The position numbers and the translations under genes are program-made. Source: Achromobacter xylosoxidans A8 (GTDB lineage Bacteria; Pseudomonadota; Gammaproteobacteria; Burkholderiales; Burkholderiaceae_B). Taken from it: DNA of 64,000 nt. The DNA is taken from positions 2,356,001 to 2,420,000 of the forward strand of contig NC_014640.1 of the NCBI RefSeq assembly GCF_000165835.1, given 5' to 3'. The first letter of the stretch is position 1; each line of letters starts with the position of its first letter. The notes beneath the pieces were generated by a model, which worked only from the letters and a program-made list of their open reading frames with translations, was not told where the DNA came from and made no database searches. Below, in pieces: positions 1 through 8,900 of the stretch.

Positions 1-1401
1 GTGCTGGAAGGCGGAGCCTGGGTCGAAACTGTAGGAGCCGTCGGCGTTCAGCGTGAACGTGCCGCCGTGGGAGCCCGCGATGGCGACGCCCACGTAGGCT
101 GTGTTGCCGTTGACGTGCGATACGGCAAGGGCGTCGCCGTCTGGATCACGGTCGTTTGCCAGCACGCCGTTTCGAGCGCTGACGTCGAGAGACGAGTCCT
201 CGCTGGCAGCGCCCGAGTCGTCGACTGCGATGGGCGCGGGGTTGGCGATGGCCCAGTCGAACTTTTGCGAGGTGGCGGCACCTGAGGGGTCGGTGGCGGT
301 AACGGTGATGTTGTAGACCCCGCCCCATCCGCCTTGCGAGGCCGAAGGATCGATGCTGCCGGTAATGATGCCGGTGTGCGGGTCTATGCCAAGGCTGGGC
401 GGCAAGCCTGTTGCAGTGTAGGTGAGCTTGTCGCTGGAGTCTGGATCCGAGAAGTGGCGGGAGACGTCGTAGCTCACGTTCGTGTGCGCATCCACGCTGG
501 AGGTGTCGGAAACGGCGGAGGATACCGGGCCGTCGTTGGTGCCGGTAATCAGCACGACGACGGTCGCCGTAGAGGTGGCGCCGCGGGGATCCGTGATGGT
601 GTAGGACACGGTGCTGGTCACGGCTTCTCCTGCCGCCAGGTGGTCGTAATCGCCGCCCGGCGTGAAGACGTAGCTGCCATCAGGCAGAACGGTGAACATG
701 CCGCCATTGCTGCCCTCAAGCGCGACGCCGCCCGAGGTCATGGGACGGCCGCCTACCGACGTGATCGCCAGCGGATCGTTGTCGGGATCCAAATCGTTGG
801 AGAGCAGGTTGCCGCGCACCAGGCTGTTTTGATCGCCTTGGCCAGCGTCGTCCCGTGCGTCGGGCGCGCGGTTGACATTGGCCAGTGGAGGCGCCTCGTC
901 TTCGTCGACGGCGGAACCGGTACCGCTGGAAACGCGTGGCATGACATCGGCACGATGGCCGGGATTGGAATAGGCCAAGTCCAGCGGGATTGTGGATTCA
1001 AGAAGGCGGGCCAGCTGTACGAAGCTGCTGCCGCCGTCGCCACCGCCGCCAGTCACGACGGCAGCGGTGGGATCGAGTTCGTCGAACAGGTCGCGGCCCT
1101 CACGCAGGGCCGCCAACAGACGGTCGGAGTCGGTACCCGAGGGCGTGGCTACCGCGGCTTCAGACGGGTCGTCCAACGTGGTTGTCATTTCGTTGGTCAG
1201 CGCGACCATGCGGCCTTCGCCGATGACAACCGGCAAACCGTTTTCAAGCTGAAGGGAAACCGTGGCGCCCGAAGCAGTGACGACGTCACTACCGGCGGGG
1301 ACCTTGCTGCCTTGATGCAGTTCGGTAAGAGAGCCGTCGCCATGGCGTAGCCACGCGCGACCCGAAATTTCGTTGACGATTGCGGCAGAATTGTTGGCCA
1401 T
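1..1401 (-). CDS. Giant RTX-type adhesin 1 with LapA-like retention module (N-terminal part, runs off left edge)
   Basis: The first 467 codons of a large secreted adhesin; the rest lies beyond base 1. The start (ATG at 1401) matches the start of its two downstream-numbered paralogs residue for residue ([17 protein letters not shown]). Residues 1-110 form the retention module that in LapA/BapA-type adhesins plugs the outer-membrane TolC channel and holds the protein on the surface. It is followed by DELDPTAAV (T112-V115), which fits the (T/A/P)AA(G/V) dialanine site cut by LapG-type periplasmic proteases, then a Gly-rich GGGGDGGSS linker and a FVQLARLLE segment. From about residue 190 there are VCBS/cadherin-like repeat modules with DPDGD and GTNDGP motifs. 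The reading frame is open to the edge. Family assignment is firm; ligand and total length cannot be known from here. Confidence 0.88.
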   Translation of the reverse strand, partial: MANNSAAIVNEISGRAWLRHGDGSLTELHQGSKVPAGSDVVTASGATVSLQLENGLPVVIGEGRMVALTNEMTTTLDDPSEAAVATPSGTDSDRLLAALREGRDLFDELDPTAAVVTGGGGDGGSSFVQLARLLESTIPLDLAYSNPGHRADVMPRVSSGTGSAVDEDEAPPLANVNRAPDARDDAGQGDQNSLVRGNLLSNDLDPDNDPLAITSVGGRPMTSGGVALEGSNGGMFTVLPDGSYVFTPGGDYDHLAAGEAVTSTVSYTITDPRGATSTATVVVLITGTNDGPVSSAVSDTSSVDAHTNVSYDVSRHFSDPDSSDKLTYTATGLPPSLGIDPHTGIITGSIDPSASQGGWGGVYNITVTATDPSGAATSQKFDWAIANPAPIAVDDSGAASEDSSLDVSARNGVLANDRDPDGDALAVSHVNGNTAYVGVAIAGSHGGTFTLNADGSYSFDPGSAFQH

Positions 1402-1438
1402 ATTGGTCTCGTTATAGAGCGTTGTCCAAGATGGTTTG

Positions 1439-1488
1439 ATACTAGATGGCGCGGCCACCGCTCGAAACTGGCAATACTAATAGTGTCA
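1439..1488 (-). promoter_or_regulatory. Candidate promoter/operator of adhesin 1
   Basis: Reading on the minus strand, a -10-like TAGTAT (1439-1444) lies about 40 bp before the start. A dyad (1469-1488, core ACTAATAGT inside TGGCAA...GTGTCA) lies upstream, centred 37 bp from the hexamer centre. The same arrangement precedes adhesin 2. No good -35 box is present, which would suit an activator-dependent promoter. Function is inferred. Confidence 0.4.
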
Positions 1489-1561
1489 AGTAATTTGCAC
1501 TGAGGCTTGGGGGAAAGTGCACCACGCGGAGGTTGCTGCGATTCTTCCGTGGACCCACTGC

Positions 1562-4500
1562 TTAGCCGTGGTCAACGATCAGCTTTCCCTTTTGCAGCAG
1601 GTCGTTGATGATGGCCTGGTTGTTCATGAGCTGACCGTAGGTATCGTGGGTCAGGTCGACGTTCTCCAGCACGATCTTCTGGTCCGAGCCCTGTGCGGTC
1701 AGCTTGCCCCGGGTATTCACGTCGATGACCGTGTCGTTGCCTTCCTTGTGGAAATTCAGATACTGGGCCAGTGAGCCGTCATTCTCGCCGACCAGCAATC
1801 CCTGCAGATCCAGAATGTCGCCACCATCCGCGTGCTTCAGGACCGAGAAATCCTTGATCGTATCCACCGCCGAGGTGCCTGCGGCACCTTGGTCGTTGAG
1901 TAGCCACTTGAACGTGTCGCTGCCCGAACCACCGTACAGGATGTCATTGCTCTTGCCTCCGAGCAGAACATCGTCGCCGGCGTCGCCAAAGAGTGTGTCG
2001 TTGCCGGTACCGCCAGACAGGACGTCGTTGCCCTCGTCACCGTGGAGTAGGTCGCTTCCACCCTGGCCATAGAGAATGTCGTTGCCCGCGCCGCCATGCA
2101 GCTCGTCGTTACCTCCGCGCGTATCGCCCTGCACGTCGAAAAGCGCGTGGTTGTCCGAGATGAACTTGTGCAGATCGGCGTCGGTGGGTTGGATGCCGTT
2201 CTTTAGTAGCAGAAACTGTTTGAGCGCGTCCAGGCCGGACCCGGCGGGGAGGTCCGCGGGCTGGGCGGGGGCGCCATCGAGACCCCAGGGCAAACGATCC
2301 GTATTGATCGAATCGCCAAACAGGATGTCCGAACCGTCACCGGCATGGATCTTGTCGTCACCGACCGAGGCGGCTTCATTGCTCGACTGGTTGCCGGTTA
2401 GCGTTGCCGTGAGCTCTGCAGGATCCCGCACAATCTGTGAGCCGCCTCTGCGGTTCTCCGTGGATGTATAAATGCCTCCGATTTGTGCGTGGAGTTGATC
2501 GTCGGTTGGGCTATTGTCATTGAGCACAAATTGGAAGAGGTAATCGCCCGGCCCATAGTAGCTATCGGTCTGAGTGGCTGCCTCGGTGCCCGATTCAACC
2601 GCTACCCATTCAGAACCGCTCCATTTCAGCAGGATCCATTTGAACGTATCTACCGGACCCTTGTTGTAAAGCCACAAGTCAAATCTGAACGAGGCGCCGG
2701 TCGGATTGGTTATCGTAATTTTGTCGGCCACATTCATGGTTACGGTGAACGATTGGCCGTCCGCTGTTGTATCCGTGAGGGCCATCTTGCCTGATGTGAA
2801 GTGGCCCCAGCTGCCTCTGGAAGTGTAGGTCGGACGCTCGACAGTGCCATCGCCTTCACGCTGCCATCTGGTGGGGTCGTCGGCGCCCTCGACCCAGTCG
2901 CCGTCGAAGTTGATCTGCTTGATATGCCCGGAGCTATTCGTGAACCAACCGCCGGTGTTGTCGAAATTGTCGAGTCTGCCTTGAAAAATCCGCGAGCCGA
3001 CGCCAATAGCATGCACGTCGCTGATTTCGGCAAGCTTGTTGAACTCGGCGTCGGCATCATAGTTCTTCTCGGGGGTTGGCTCGCCATCCGTCAGGAAGTA
3101 GGTGAGATTCTTGTACGGATTGCCGTGGTCATCCACCGTGGGCTGGCCATCAAACCATTTTTTGGTTTCATGCAGGGCGGCGCCATATGGCGTGTTTGGC
3201 CCGGTCTCCAGATGCAGAAGACTGCTCACTATTTCGTCGACATTGTCTGGTGTCAGGTCCGAGATCGACTTCTGTACCCTGATATCCTCGTCATTGAACG
3301 TGATCAGCGACACGTTGATGGTTCCCTCATGCGTCGCCAACTGACTTTCCAGCAAGTGCTTGAGCGCCTTCTTGGCGGCATCGAGCGCCGTATCCCCATC
3401 CGGGTTGGCACTATTCGCCCAGCCCATTGAGTACGACAGGTCCAGCAATAGTGCGATGTTGTAGCTGGTACCTGCAATCACGTTCTTCGCCATACCACCT
3501 TGATCGCCCAGCAGCACGTCGTTACCTGAGCCGCCAGATACCGTGTCGTTGCCGTTGTAGCTATCCAAAAATTGGTCGACGTGTACTTTGAATGTTTGTC
3601 GATCAGATCTGTCTTCTCCTCCATCGGTGCTGCCGCCGTTGTCCTTGACACGGAACTCGAGGGATGCGCCGGCGCTTGCGCCGGTATTGGATGTGTCGGG
3701 CTCGAACACCAGCTTCCCGCCGGCCAGATCCTCTGCGCTGATCTCCTGTCCCTGTACCACCGGCTTCCCGTCCAGGGACAGCGTGCCGCCGGTGGGCAGG
3801 GAGTCGATGATCACGGATAACATCGAATGGCCTTCCCCTGGGTCGGAGAACGGAAAGTCATTCATGCCAAACACGTAGCTATTGCCAGCCGCGACGTTGC
3901 CGGAACCGTCTAGCGTGACAGGTGCGTCGTTGACGGGCAGCACATGGATATCCAAGGTGGATGAGATCGTCGTTGTTCCGTCTGTCGCGGTGTAGGTGAC
4001 CTGCGGGACATCTCCGTTCCAGTTCGAATCTGGCGTAAAGGTATAGCTGCCATCTGCGTTGACGAAAACCGAACCCATGCCAGCGAGGTATGCGGTATTG
4101 CCGGCGGCGTACGTTGAGCCGTTGATGGTGAATGTTGTGACGGTCAGCGCGTCGTTGTCGGCATCGACCGCGCCGGCGAGTACGTTGCCGAATGCTGTGT
4201 GGTCCTCCAATACCTGGTTGCTCTGCGTCCGGAGCGTCGGTGCGTCGTTGGTGCCGGTGATTTCAACAGTGAGGGTGGCCGTGGCCGTGCCACCCTCGCC
4301 ATCGGAGACGGAATAGGTGATAGAGCTGTAGGCCTTTTCTCCGGCGGCGAGATGTTGGAAGGAAGAGCCAGGGTTGAAGGTGTAGGAGCCGTCGGCATTA
4401 AGCGTGAACATGCCGCCCTGAGTCCCGGCGATTGCCGCGCCCACACCGGCTGCGCTGCCGTTGACTTGCGAGACAGTCAGGGTGTCGCCGTCCGGATCGC

Positions 4501-5752
4501 TGTCGTTGGCCAGCACGCCATACCGGGTGCCGACGGTGAGGGGGGTGTCCTCATCCGTGGCGCCGGCATCGCCGGCTGCGGCAGGCGTCGCATTGGCGAC
4601 GTTCCAGTGGAGTTCCTGGGAAGTCGTGGCGCCGGACGCGTCGGTTGCCGTGACAGTTGCGGTGTAACGCCCTTGGATACCGCCCTGCGAAGCAGAATGG
4701 CTGATATCGCCGCTGATGATCCCCGTGATTGGGTCGATGCTTAGCCCCGGCGGCAGGCCGGCCGCGGTGTATGTAAGCTGGTCACTGGCGTCTGGATCCG
4801 AGAAGTGGCCAGAGACGTCATAGCTTATGTCCGTCTGCGCATCCACGCTGGAGATGCTGGAAATGGCGGTGGATACCGGACCGTCGTTGGTGCCGGCGAT
4901 CGTCACGACGACGGTTGCCGTGGAGGTGGCGCCGCCGGGATCGGCGATGGTGTATGACACGGTGCTGGTAGCGGCTTCACCCGCGGCCAGATGTTCATAT
5001 TCATCACCAGGCTCGTAGACGTAGCTGCCGTCAGCCAGGACGGTGAATGTGCCGCCATTGCTTCCCGCCACCACAACGCCGTCCGAGGTCATGGACCGGC
5101 CGCCGACCGACGTTATCGCGAGCGGATCGCCGTCTGGGTCCGCGTCGTTGGCGAGCAGGTTGCCGCGTACCTGGCTGTTCTGATCGCCTAGACCCGCGTC
5201 ATCCCGCGCGCCGGGCGCGGTGTTGACGCTGACTGGCGTGGGCGGTTCGTCGTCGTCGTTGCTGATGGTGCTAGCGCCGGACATGCGGGGCAAGACCACA
5301 TCACTGCGGCTGGGATTCGAATAGGTCAGATCGAGCGGGCTGGTGGTTTCAAGAAGGCGAGCCAGGCGTACGAAGCTGCTGCCGCCGTCGCCACCGCCGC
5401 CAGCCAAGGCGGCGGCGGTGGGATCGAGTTCATCGAACAGGTCGCGGCTGTCGAGCAGGACAGCCAACAGACGATCGGAGTCGGTGCCCGAGGGCGGCGC
5501 CAATGCGGCTTCGGACGGGTCGTCCAATGTGGCGGTCATCTCGTTGGTCAACGCGACCACGCGGTCTTCGCCGATGACGATCGGCATGCCGTTTTCAACC
5601 TGAAGGGAAACCGTGGCGCCCGAGGCGGTGACGACGTCGCTGCCGGCGGGGACTTTGCTGCCTAGATGCAGTTCGGTCAGAGATCCATCGCCATGGCGCA
5701 ACCACGCGCGACCGGAGATTTCGTTGACGATTGCGGGAGATGTATCGGCCAT
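1562..5752 (-). CDS. Giant RTX adhesin 2: retention module, VCBS-like repeats, VWA domain, RTX C-terminus (1396 aa)
   Basis: Predicted type I secreted surface adhesin. Domains in order: retention module (1-110) nearly identical to its paralogs; DPTAAALAGGGG linker; VCBS/cadherin-like modules (about 190-700) with DPDGD and TGTNDAP motifs; a von Willebrand A domain with an intact MIDAS (DLSYS, D771, plus FLTDGEP); a beta-rich segment; glycine/aspartate nonapeptides of the GGxGxDxLx type (about 1212-1276) that bind calcium; and a C-terminal type I secretion signal (DTIKDFSVL...GDILDLQGLLVG). The putative LapG site reads T112-A-A-A115 rather than the expected TAAG/TAAV of this family, so processing may differ. 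It is the shortest of the two complete paralogs and sits between them in tandem. Start supported by AAAGGGAA ahead of ATG and by paralog alignment. Confidence 0.9.
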   Translation of the reverse strand: MADTSPAIVNEISGRAWLRHGDGSLTELHLGSKVPAGSDVVTASGATVSLQVENGMPIVIGEDRVVALTNEMTATLDDPSEAALAPPSGTDSDRLLAVLLDSRDLFDELDPTAAALAGGGGDGGSSFVRLARLLETTSPLDLTYSNPSRSDVVLPRMSGASTISNDDDEPPTPVSVNTAPGARDDAGLGDQNSQVRGNLLANDADPDGDPLAITSVGGRSMTSDGVVVAGSNGGTFTVLADGSYVYEPGDEYEHLAAGEAATSTVSYTIADPGGATSTATVVVTIAGTNDGPVSTAISSISSVDAQTDISYDVSGHFSDPDASDQLTYTAAGLPPGLSIDPITGIISGDISHSASQGGIQGRYTATVTATDASGATTSQELHWNVANATPAAAGDAGATDEDTPLTVGTRYGVLANDSDPDGDTLTVSQVNGSAAGVGAAIAGTQGGMFTLNADGSYTFNPGSSFQHLAAGEKAYSSITYSVSDGEGGTATATLTVEITGTNDAPTLRTQSNQVLEDHTAFGNVLAGAVDADNDALTVTTFTINGSTYAAGNTAYLAGMGSVFVNADGSYTFTPDSNWNGDVPQVTYTATDGTTTISSTLDIHVLPVNDAPVTLDGSGNVAAGNSYVFGMNDFPFSDPGEGHSMLSVIIDSLPTGGTLSLDGKPVVQGQEISAEDLAGGKLVFEPDTSNTGASAGASLEFRVKDNGGSTDGGEDRSDRQTFKVHVDQFLDSYNGNDTVSGGSGNDVLLGDQGGMAKNVIAGTSYNIALLLDLSYSMGWANSANPDGDTALDAAKKALKHLLESQLATHEGTINVSLITFNDEDIRVQKSISDLTPDNVDEIVSSLLHLETGPNTPYGAALHETKKWFDGQPTVDDHGNPYKNLTYFLTDGEPTPEKNYDADAEFNKLAEISDVHAIGVGSRIFQGRLDNFDNTGGWFTNSSGHIKQINFDGDWVEGADDPTRWQREGDGTVERPTYTSRGSWGHFTSGKMALTDTTADGQSFTVTMNVADKITITNPTGASFRFDLWLYNKGPVDTFKWILLKWSGSEWVAVESGTEAATQTDSYYGPGDYLFQFVLNDNSPTDDQLHAQIGGIYTSTENRRGGSQIVRDPAELTATLTGNQSSNEAASVGDDKIHAGDGSDILFGDSINTDRLPWGLDGAPAQPADLPAGSGLDALKQFLLLKNGIQPTDADLHKFISDNHALFDVQGDTRGGNDELHGGAGNDILYGQGGSDLLHGDEGNDVLSGGTGNDTLFGDAGDDVLLGGKSNDILYGGSGSDTFKWLLNDQGAAGTSAVDTIKDFSVLKHADGGDILDLQGLLVGENDGSLAQYLNFHKEGNDTVIDVNTRGKLTAQGSDQKIVLENVDLTHDTYGQLMNNQAIINDLLQKGKLIVDHG

Positions 5753-5790
5753 GTTGGTTCCCTTTCCAGGGTGTTATCCAAGATGGCCAG

Positions 5791-5840
5791 ATACTAGATG
5801 GCGTTGCCAGAGCTCGATACTGGCAACACTGACAGTGCCA
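5791..5840 (-). promoter_or_regulatory. Candidate promoter/operator of adhesin 2
   Basis: Minus-strand TAGTAT (5791-5796) with a dyad at 5821-5840 (TGGCAACACTGACAGTGCCA; inner arms CACTG-A-CAGTG). The dyad lies 69-88 bp before the start codon, against 68-87 bp for adhesin 1. The dyad centre falls near -46 if the hexamer is the -10 box, the position a LuxR-type activator would use. The LuxR-type gene at 12185-12841 is an obvious candidate partner, by inference only. Confidence 0.4.
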
Positions 5841-5859
5841 AGCAGCAACGTTGCTGCTT
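5840..5859. repeat. Perfect 20-bp palindrome between adhesins 2 and 3
   Basis: AAGCAGCAAC is followed directly by its reverse complement. It lies next to the adhesin 2 dyad, in the gap below the stop of adhesin 3. It has no spacer, so it is a poor RNA hairpin and a better candidate for a protein-binding site. Confidence 0.5.
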
Positions 5860-5876
5860 GGGATAAATCTGCCAAG

Positions 5877-5904
5877 CCGGGAAGGCCGTTGCGGGCCTTC
5901 CCGG
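5877..5904 (-). terminator. Hairpin after adhesin 3 (weak terminator candidate)
   Basis: An 11-bp perfect stem (CCGGGAAGGCC / GGCCTTCCCGG) with a 6-nt loop lies just past the adhesin 3 stop codon. There is no T-run on the exit side for minus-strand transcription, so it may protect the mRNA end or attenuate read-through rather than terminate fully. Confidence 0.4.
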
Positions 5905-5914
5905 GGCTTGCTGC

Positions 5915-8900
5915 TTAGTTGTGGTCGACGTTCAGCTTACCCTTCTGCAGCAGGTCGGTGATGATGGCCTGGTTGTCCATCTGACCATTGTGCGTCAGGT
6001 CGACGTTCTCCAGCACGATCTTCTGATCCGCGCCCTGGGTGCCAAGCTTGCCCTGAGTGTTGATCTCGACGAGGGTGTTGTTGGAGTTGGCCGGATCCTG
6101 CTTGAAGTTCAAGTACTGCGACAGGTTGCCGTCCTTCTCGCCCACGAGCAGGTCCTTCAGGTCCAGGATGTCGCCGCCATTGGCGATCGTGGCATCCGAG
6201 AAGTCCTTGATCGTATCCACGGCCGGAGCGCCTACCGTGCCCTGATCATTGAGTTCCCACTTGAACGTGTCGCTGCCCGCGCCGCCAACCAGGGTGTCAT
6301 TGCCCTTGCCGCCGATCAGAACATCGTTGCCATTGCCGCCGTACAGCGTGTCGTTGCCTGTGCCACCGTACAGGATGTCGTTGCCGTCATCCCCGTACAA
6401 GGTGTCGTTTCCGCCCTGGCCATAGATGATGTCGTTGCCATTGCCGCCATGCAACTCGTCATTGCCGCCGCGTGTATCGCCCTGCACGTCGAACATCCCG
6501 TGGTTATCCGAGATGAACTTGTGCAGGTCGGCGTCCGTGGGTTGTACGCCGTTCTTCAGGAGCAGGAACTGCTTGAGTCCGTCCAGGCCGGACCCATCCA
6601 GGTAATCAGCGGGTTTGGCGGGATTGCCATTGACACCCCACGGCAACTGGTCCGTGTTGATCGTATCCCCGAACAGGACGTCATTGCCGTCGCCTCCGAA
6701 GATCTTGTCGTTGCCGACAGGTGCCAGCACGTTGCTCGAGCTGCCGCTGACCAGGGCAGATTCCAGTTCCGACGGGTCTTGCACGACCTGGGACGCACCC
6801 GTGCGGCCGGTCGTATAGGTCCGAATATCGTCGATATCAACGCGGAATTGCGAACCGCTGCTGGATCCAGAGCTGTTGTCGTTCACCACAAAAGCAAAGC
6901 GGTACTCACCTGGGCCGTAGATCTGGGTTGTGGTATCAGCCTGAGTACCCTTTTCGACAATCTTCCATTGGCCGTCGATCTTTTGCAACAGGCGCCATTC
7001 GAAGGTATCGCCCGCGTTCTGGTTCGCCAAAGTGGCCTTGAACGAGAATGATGCGCTCGTTCCCGTAGCGAGGACCATTTTGTGCGCTTCTTGCATGGTC
7101 ACGGTGACGGGCTGGCCGTCCACACTGGTGTCGGTGATGCGCATCTTGTTGCTGCTATTCGTCACGGAGCCCGTGCCGGTCTTCAGCCAAGTCGTGGCAT
7201 CGTTCGCGCCAGTGTTGCCACTAAAGTTGTACAGCACGGTACCGCCGCCGGAGAAGGTCGAGCCCGTGTTGTCGTACTTGTCCAACGTGGACACGGACAC
7301 CCCGTCGCCGATACCGATGCCGTGCACGTCGCTGACGCCGGCCAGCTTGGAGAACTCTGTGTCCCGGTTGTACCAATACTCGCTGCTAGGCTCACCGTCC
7401 GTCAAGAAGAACGTCAGGTTCTTGTATGCGTTACCGTTAGCGTCCTCCGTGGGCTGGCCATCGAACCAGCTCTTGGTTTCATTGAAAGCCGCACCGTACG
7501 GAGTACCTCCCCCAGCCTTCAGGCCCAAGAGGATGTTGACCATGTCGTCGACATTGTCCGGCGTCAGACCCGAGATCGCCTTTTGCAGCTTGGAACTGCT
7601 GTCCGCAAACGTGATCAGCGATACGTTGATGGTGCCGTCATGGGTCGCCAGCTGGTTTTCCAGCAGAGACTTCAGGGCCTTCTTCGCGGTTTCAAGGCGC
7701 GTTTCCTGGTTGGAACCACTACCCCAGTAATAGTCCATCGAGCCGGACAGGTCCAGCACCAAAGCGATGTTGTAGCTAGCGCCCGGCGTCACGTTCTTCA
7801 GCATGCCGCCCTGGTCGCCCAACAGCACATCGTCGCCGGAGCCGCCCTTCACAGTTTCGTCTCCATTGTTGCCGGTCGTGAACTGGTCCACGTGCAGCGT
7901 GAATGTCTGCTCGCTGGACGTGTCCTGGCCGCCGTTGGTAGTGCCGCCGGTGTCCTTGACCTGGAACTGGAAGGACGCGCCGGCGTTTTCGCCGACGTTC
8001 GATGCGTTCGGCGTGTACACCAGCTTGCCACCCACCAAATCCGCTGCGCTGATCTCCTGGCCCTGCGTCACTTCCTGGCCGTTGAGGTACAGCTTGCCGC
8101 CGGAAGGCAGGGAGTCGATGATCACCGACTTCATCGAATGGCCCTCCACCGGATCGGAGAACGCGAAGTCCTTCGTGCCGAACACGTAGTTCTTGCCTTC
8201 GGTCACGTGACCGAAGCCATCCTGCGACACCGGAGCGTCGTTGACGGGCAGGACATTGATGTTCAGCGTTGAAGAAGTCTGGGCCGTGCCGTCCGACACG
8301 GTGTACGTGATTTCCGGGACCACGCCGTTCCAGTTGGCGTTTGGCGTAAAGACATAGCTGCCGTCGGCTTTGATGAAGATCGCGCCGATGCCAATGATGT
8401 TGGCCGTGGAGCCTGCCGTGTACTTCGTGCCGTTGATCGTGAATTCAGCGACGGTCAGCGTGTCGCCGTCCTTATCGGTCGCGCCGACAAGCACGTTACC
8501 GGATACCGACTGGTCTTCCAGGCCCTGGATGGTGTGAGCCTGGATCACCGGCAGGTCGTTGGTGCCGGTGATCGTGATGGTCAGCACTGCGTCGCTGGAA
8601 TCGCCATCTGCGTCCGTAACGGTGTAGTGGATGGTTTCGGTCAGCAACTGGCCGGCCTTCAAGCCTTGAACCGCAGGCAGGCTGTTGTTGAGCTGATAGG
8701 ACCAAGTGCCGTCGCCATTGTCCACGAGCGTGCCGTACTTGGCGTCGGCGGTTTTGATGACGGTTGTGACCGCGTCGGCGCCGAGCGTGTCGTTGGTCAG
8801 GACATTGCCGTTGATCGGAGCGATCGTGTCTTCGGTGATGCCAGCCGCGTCGTCCTCGGCCTTGGGGGCCGTGTCGATGATCTGGATGTCCAGGTTGTTG

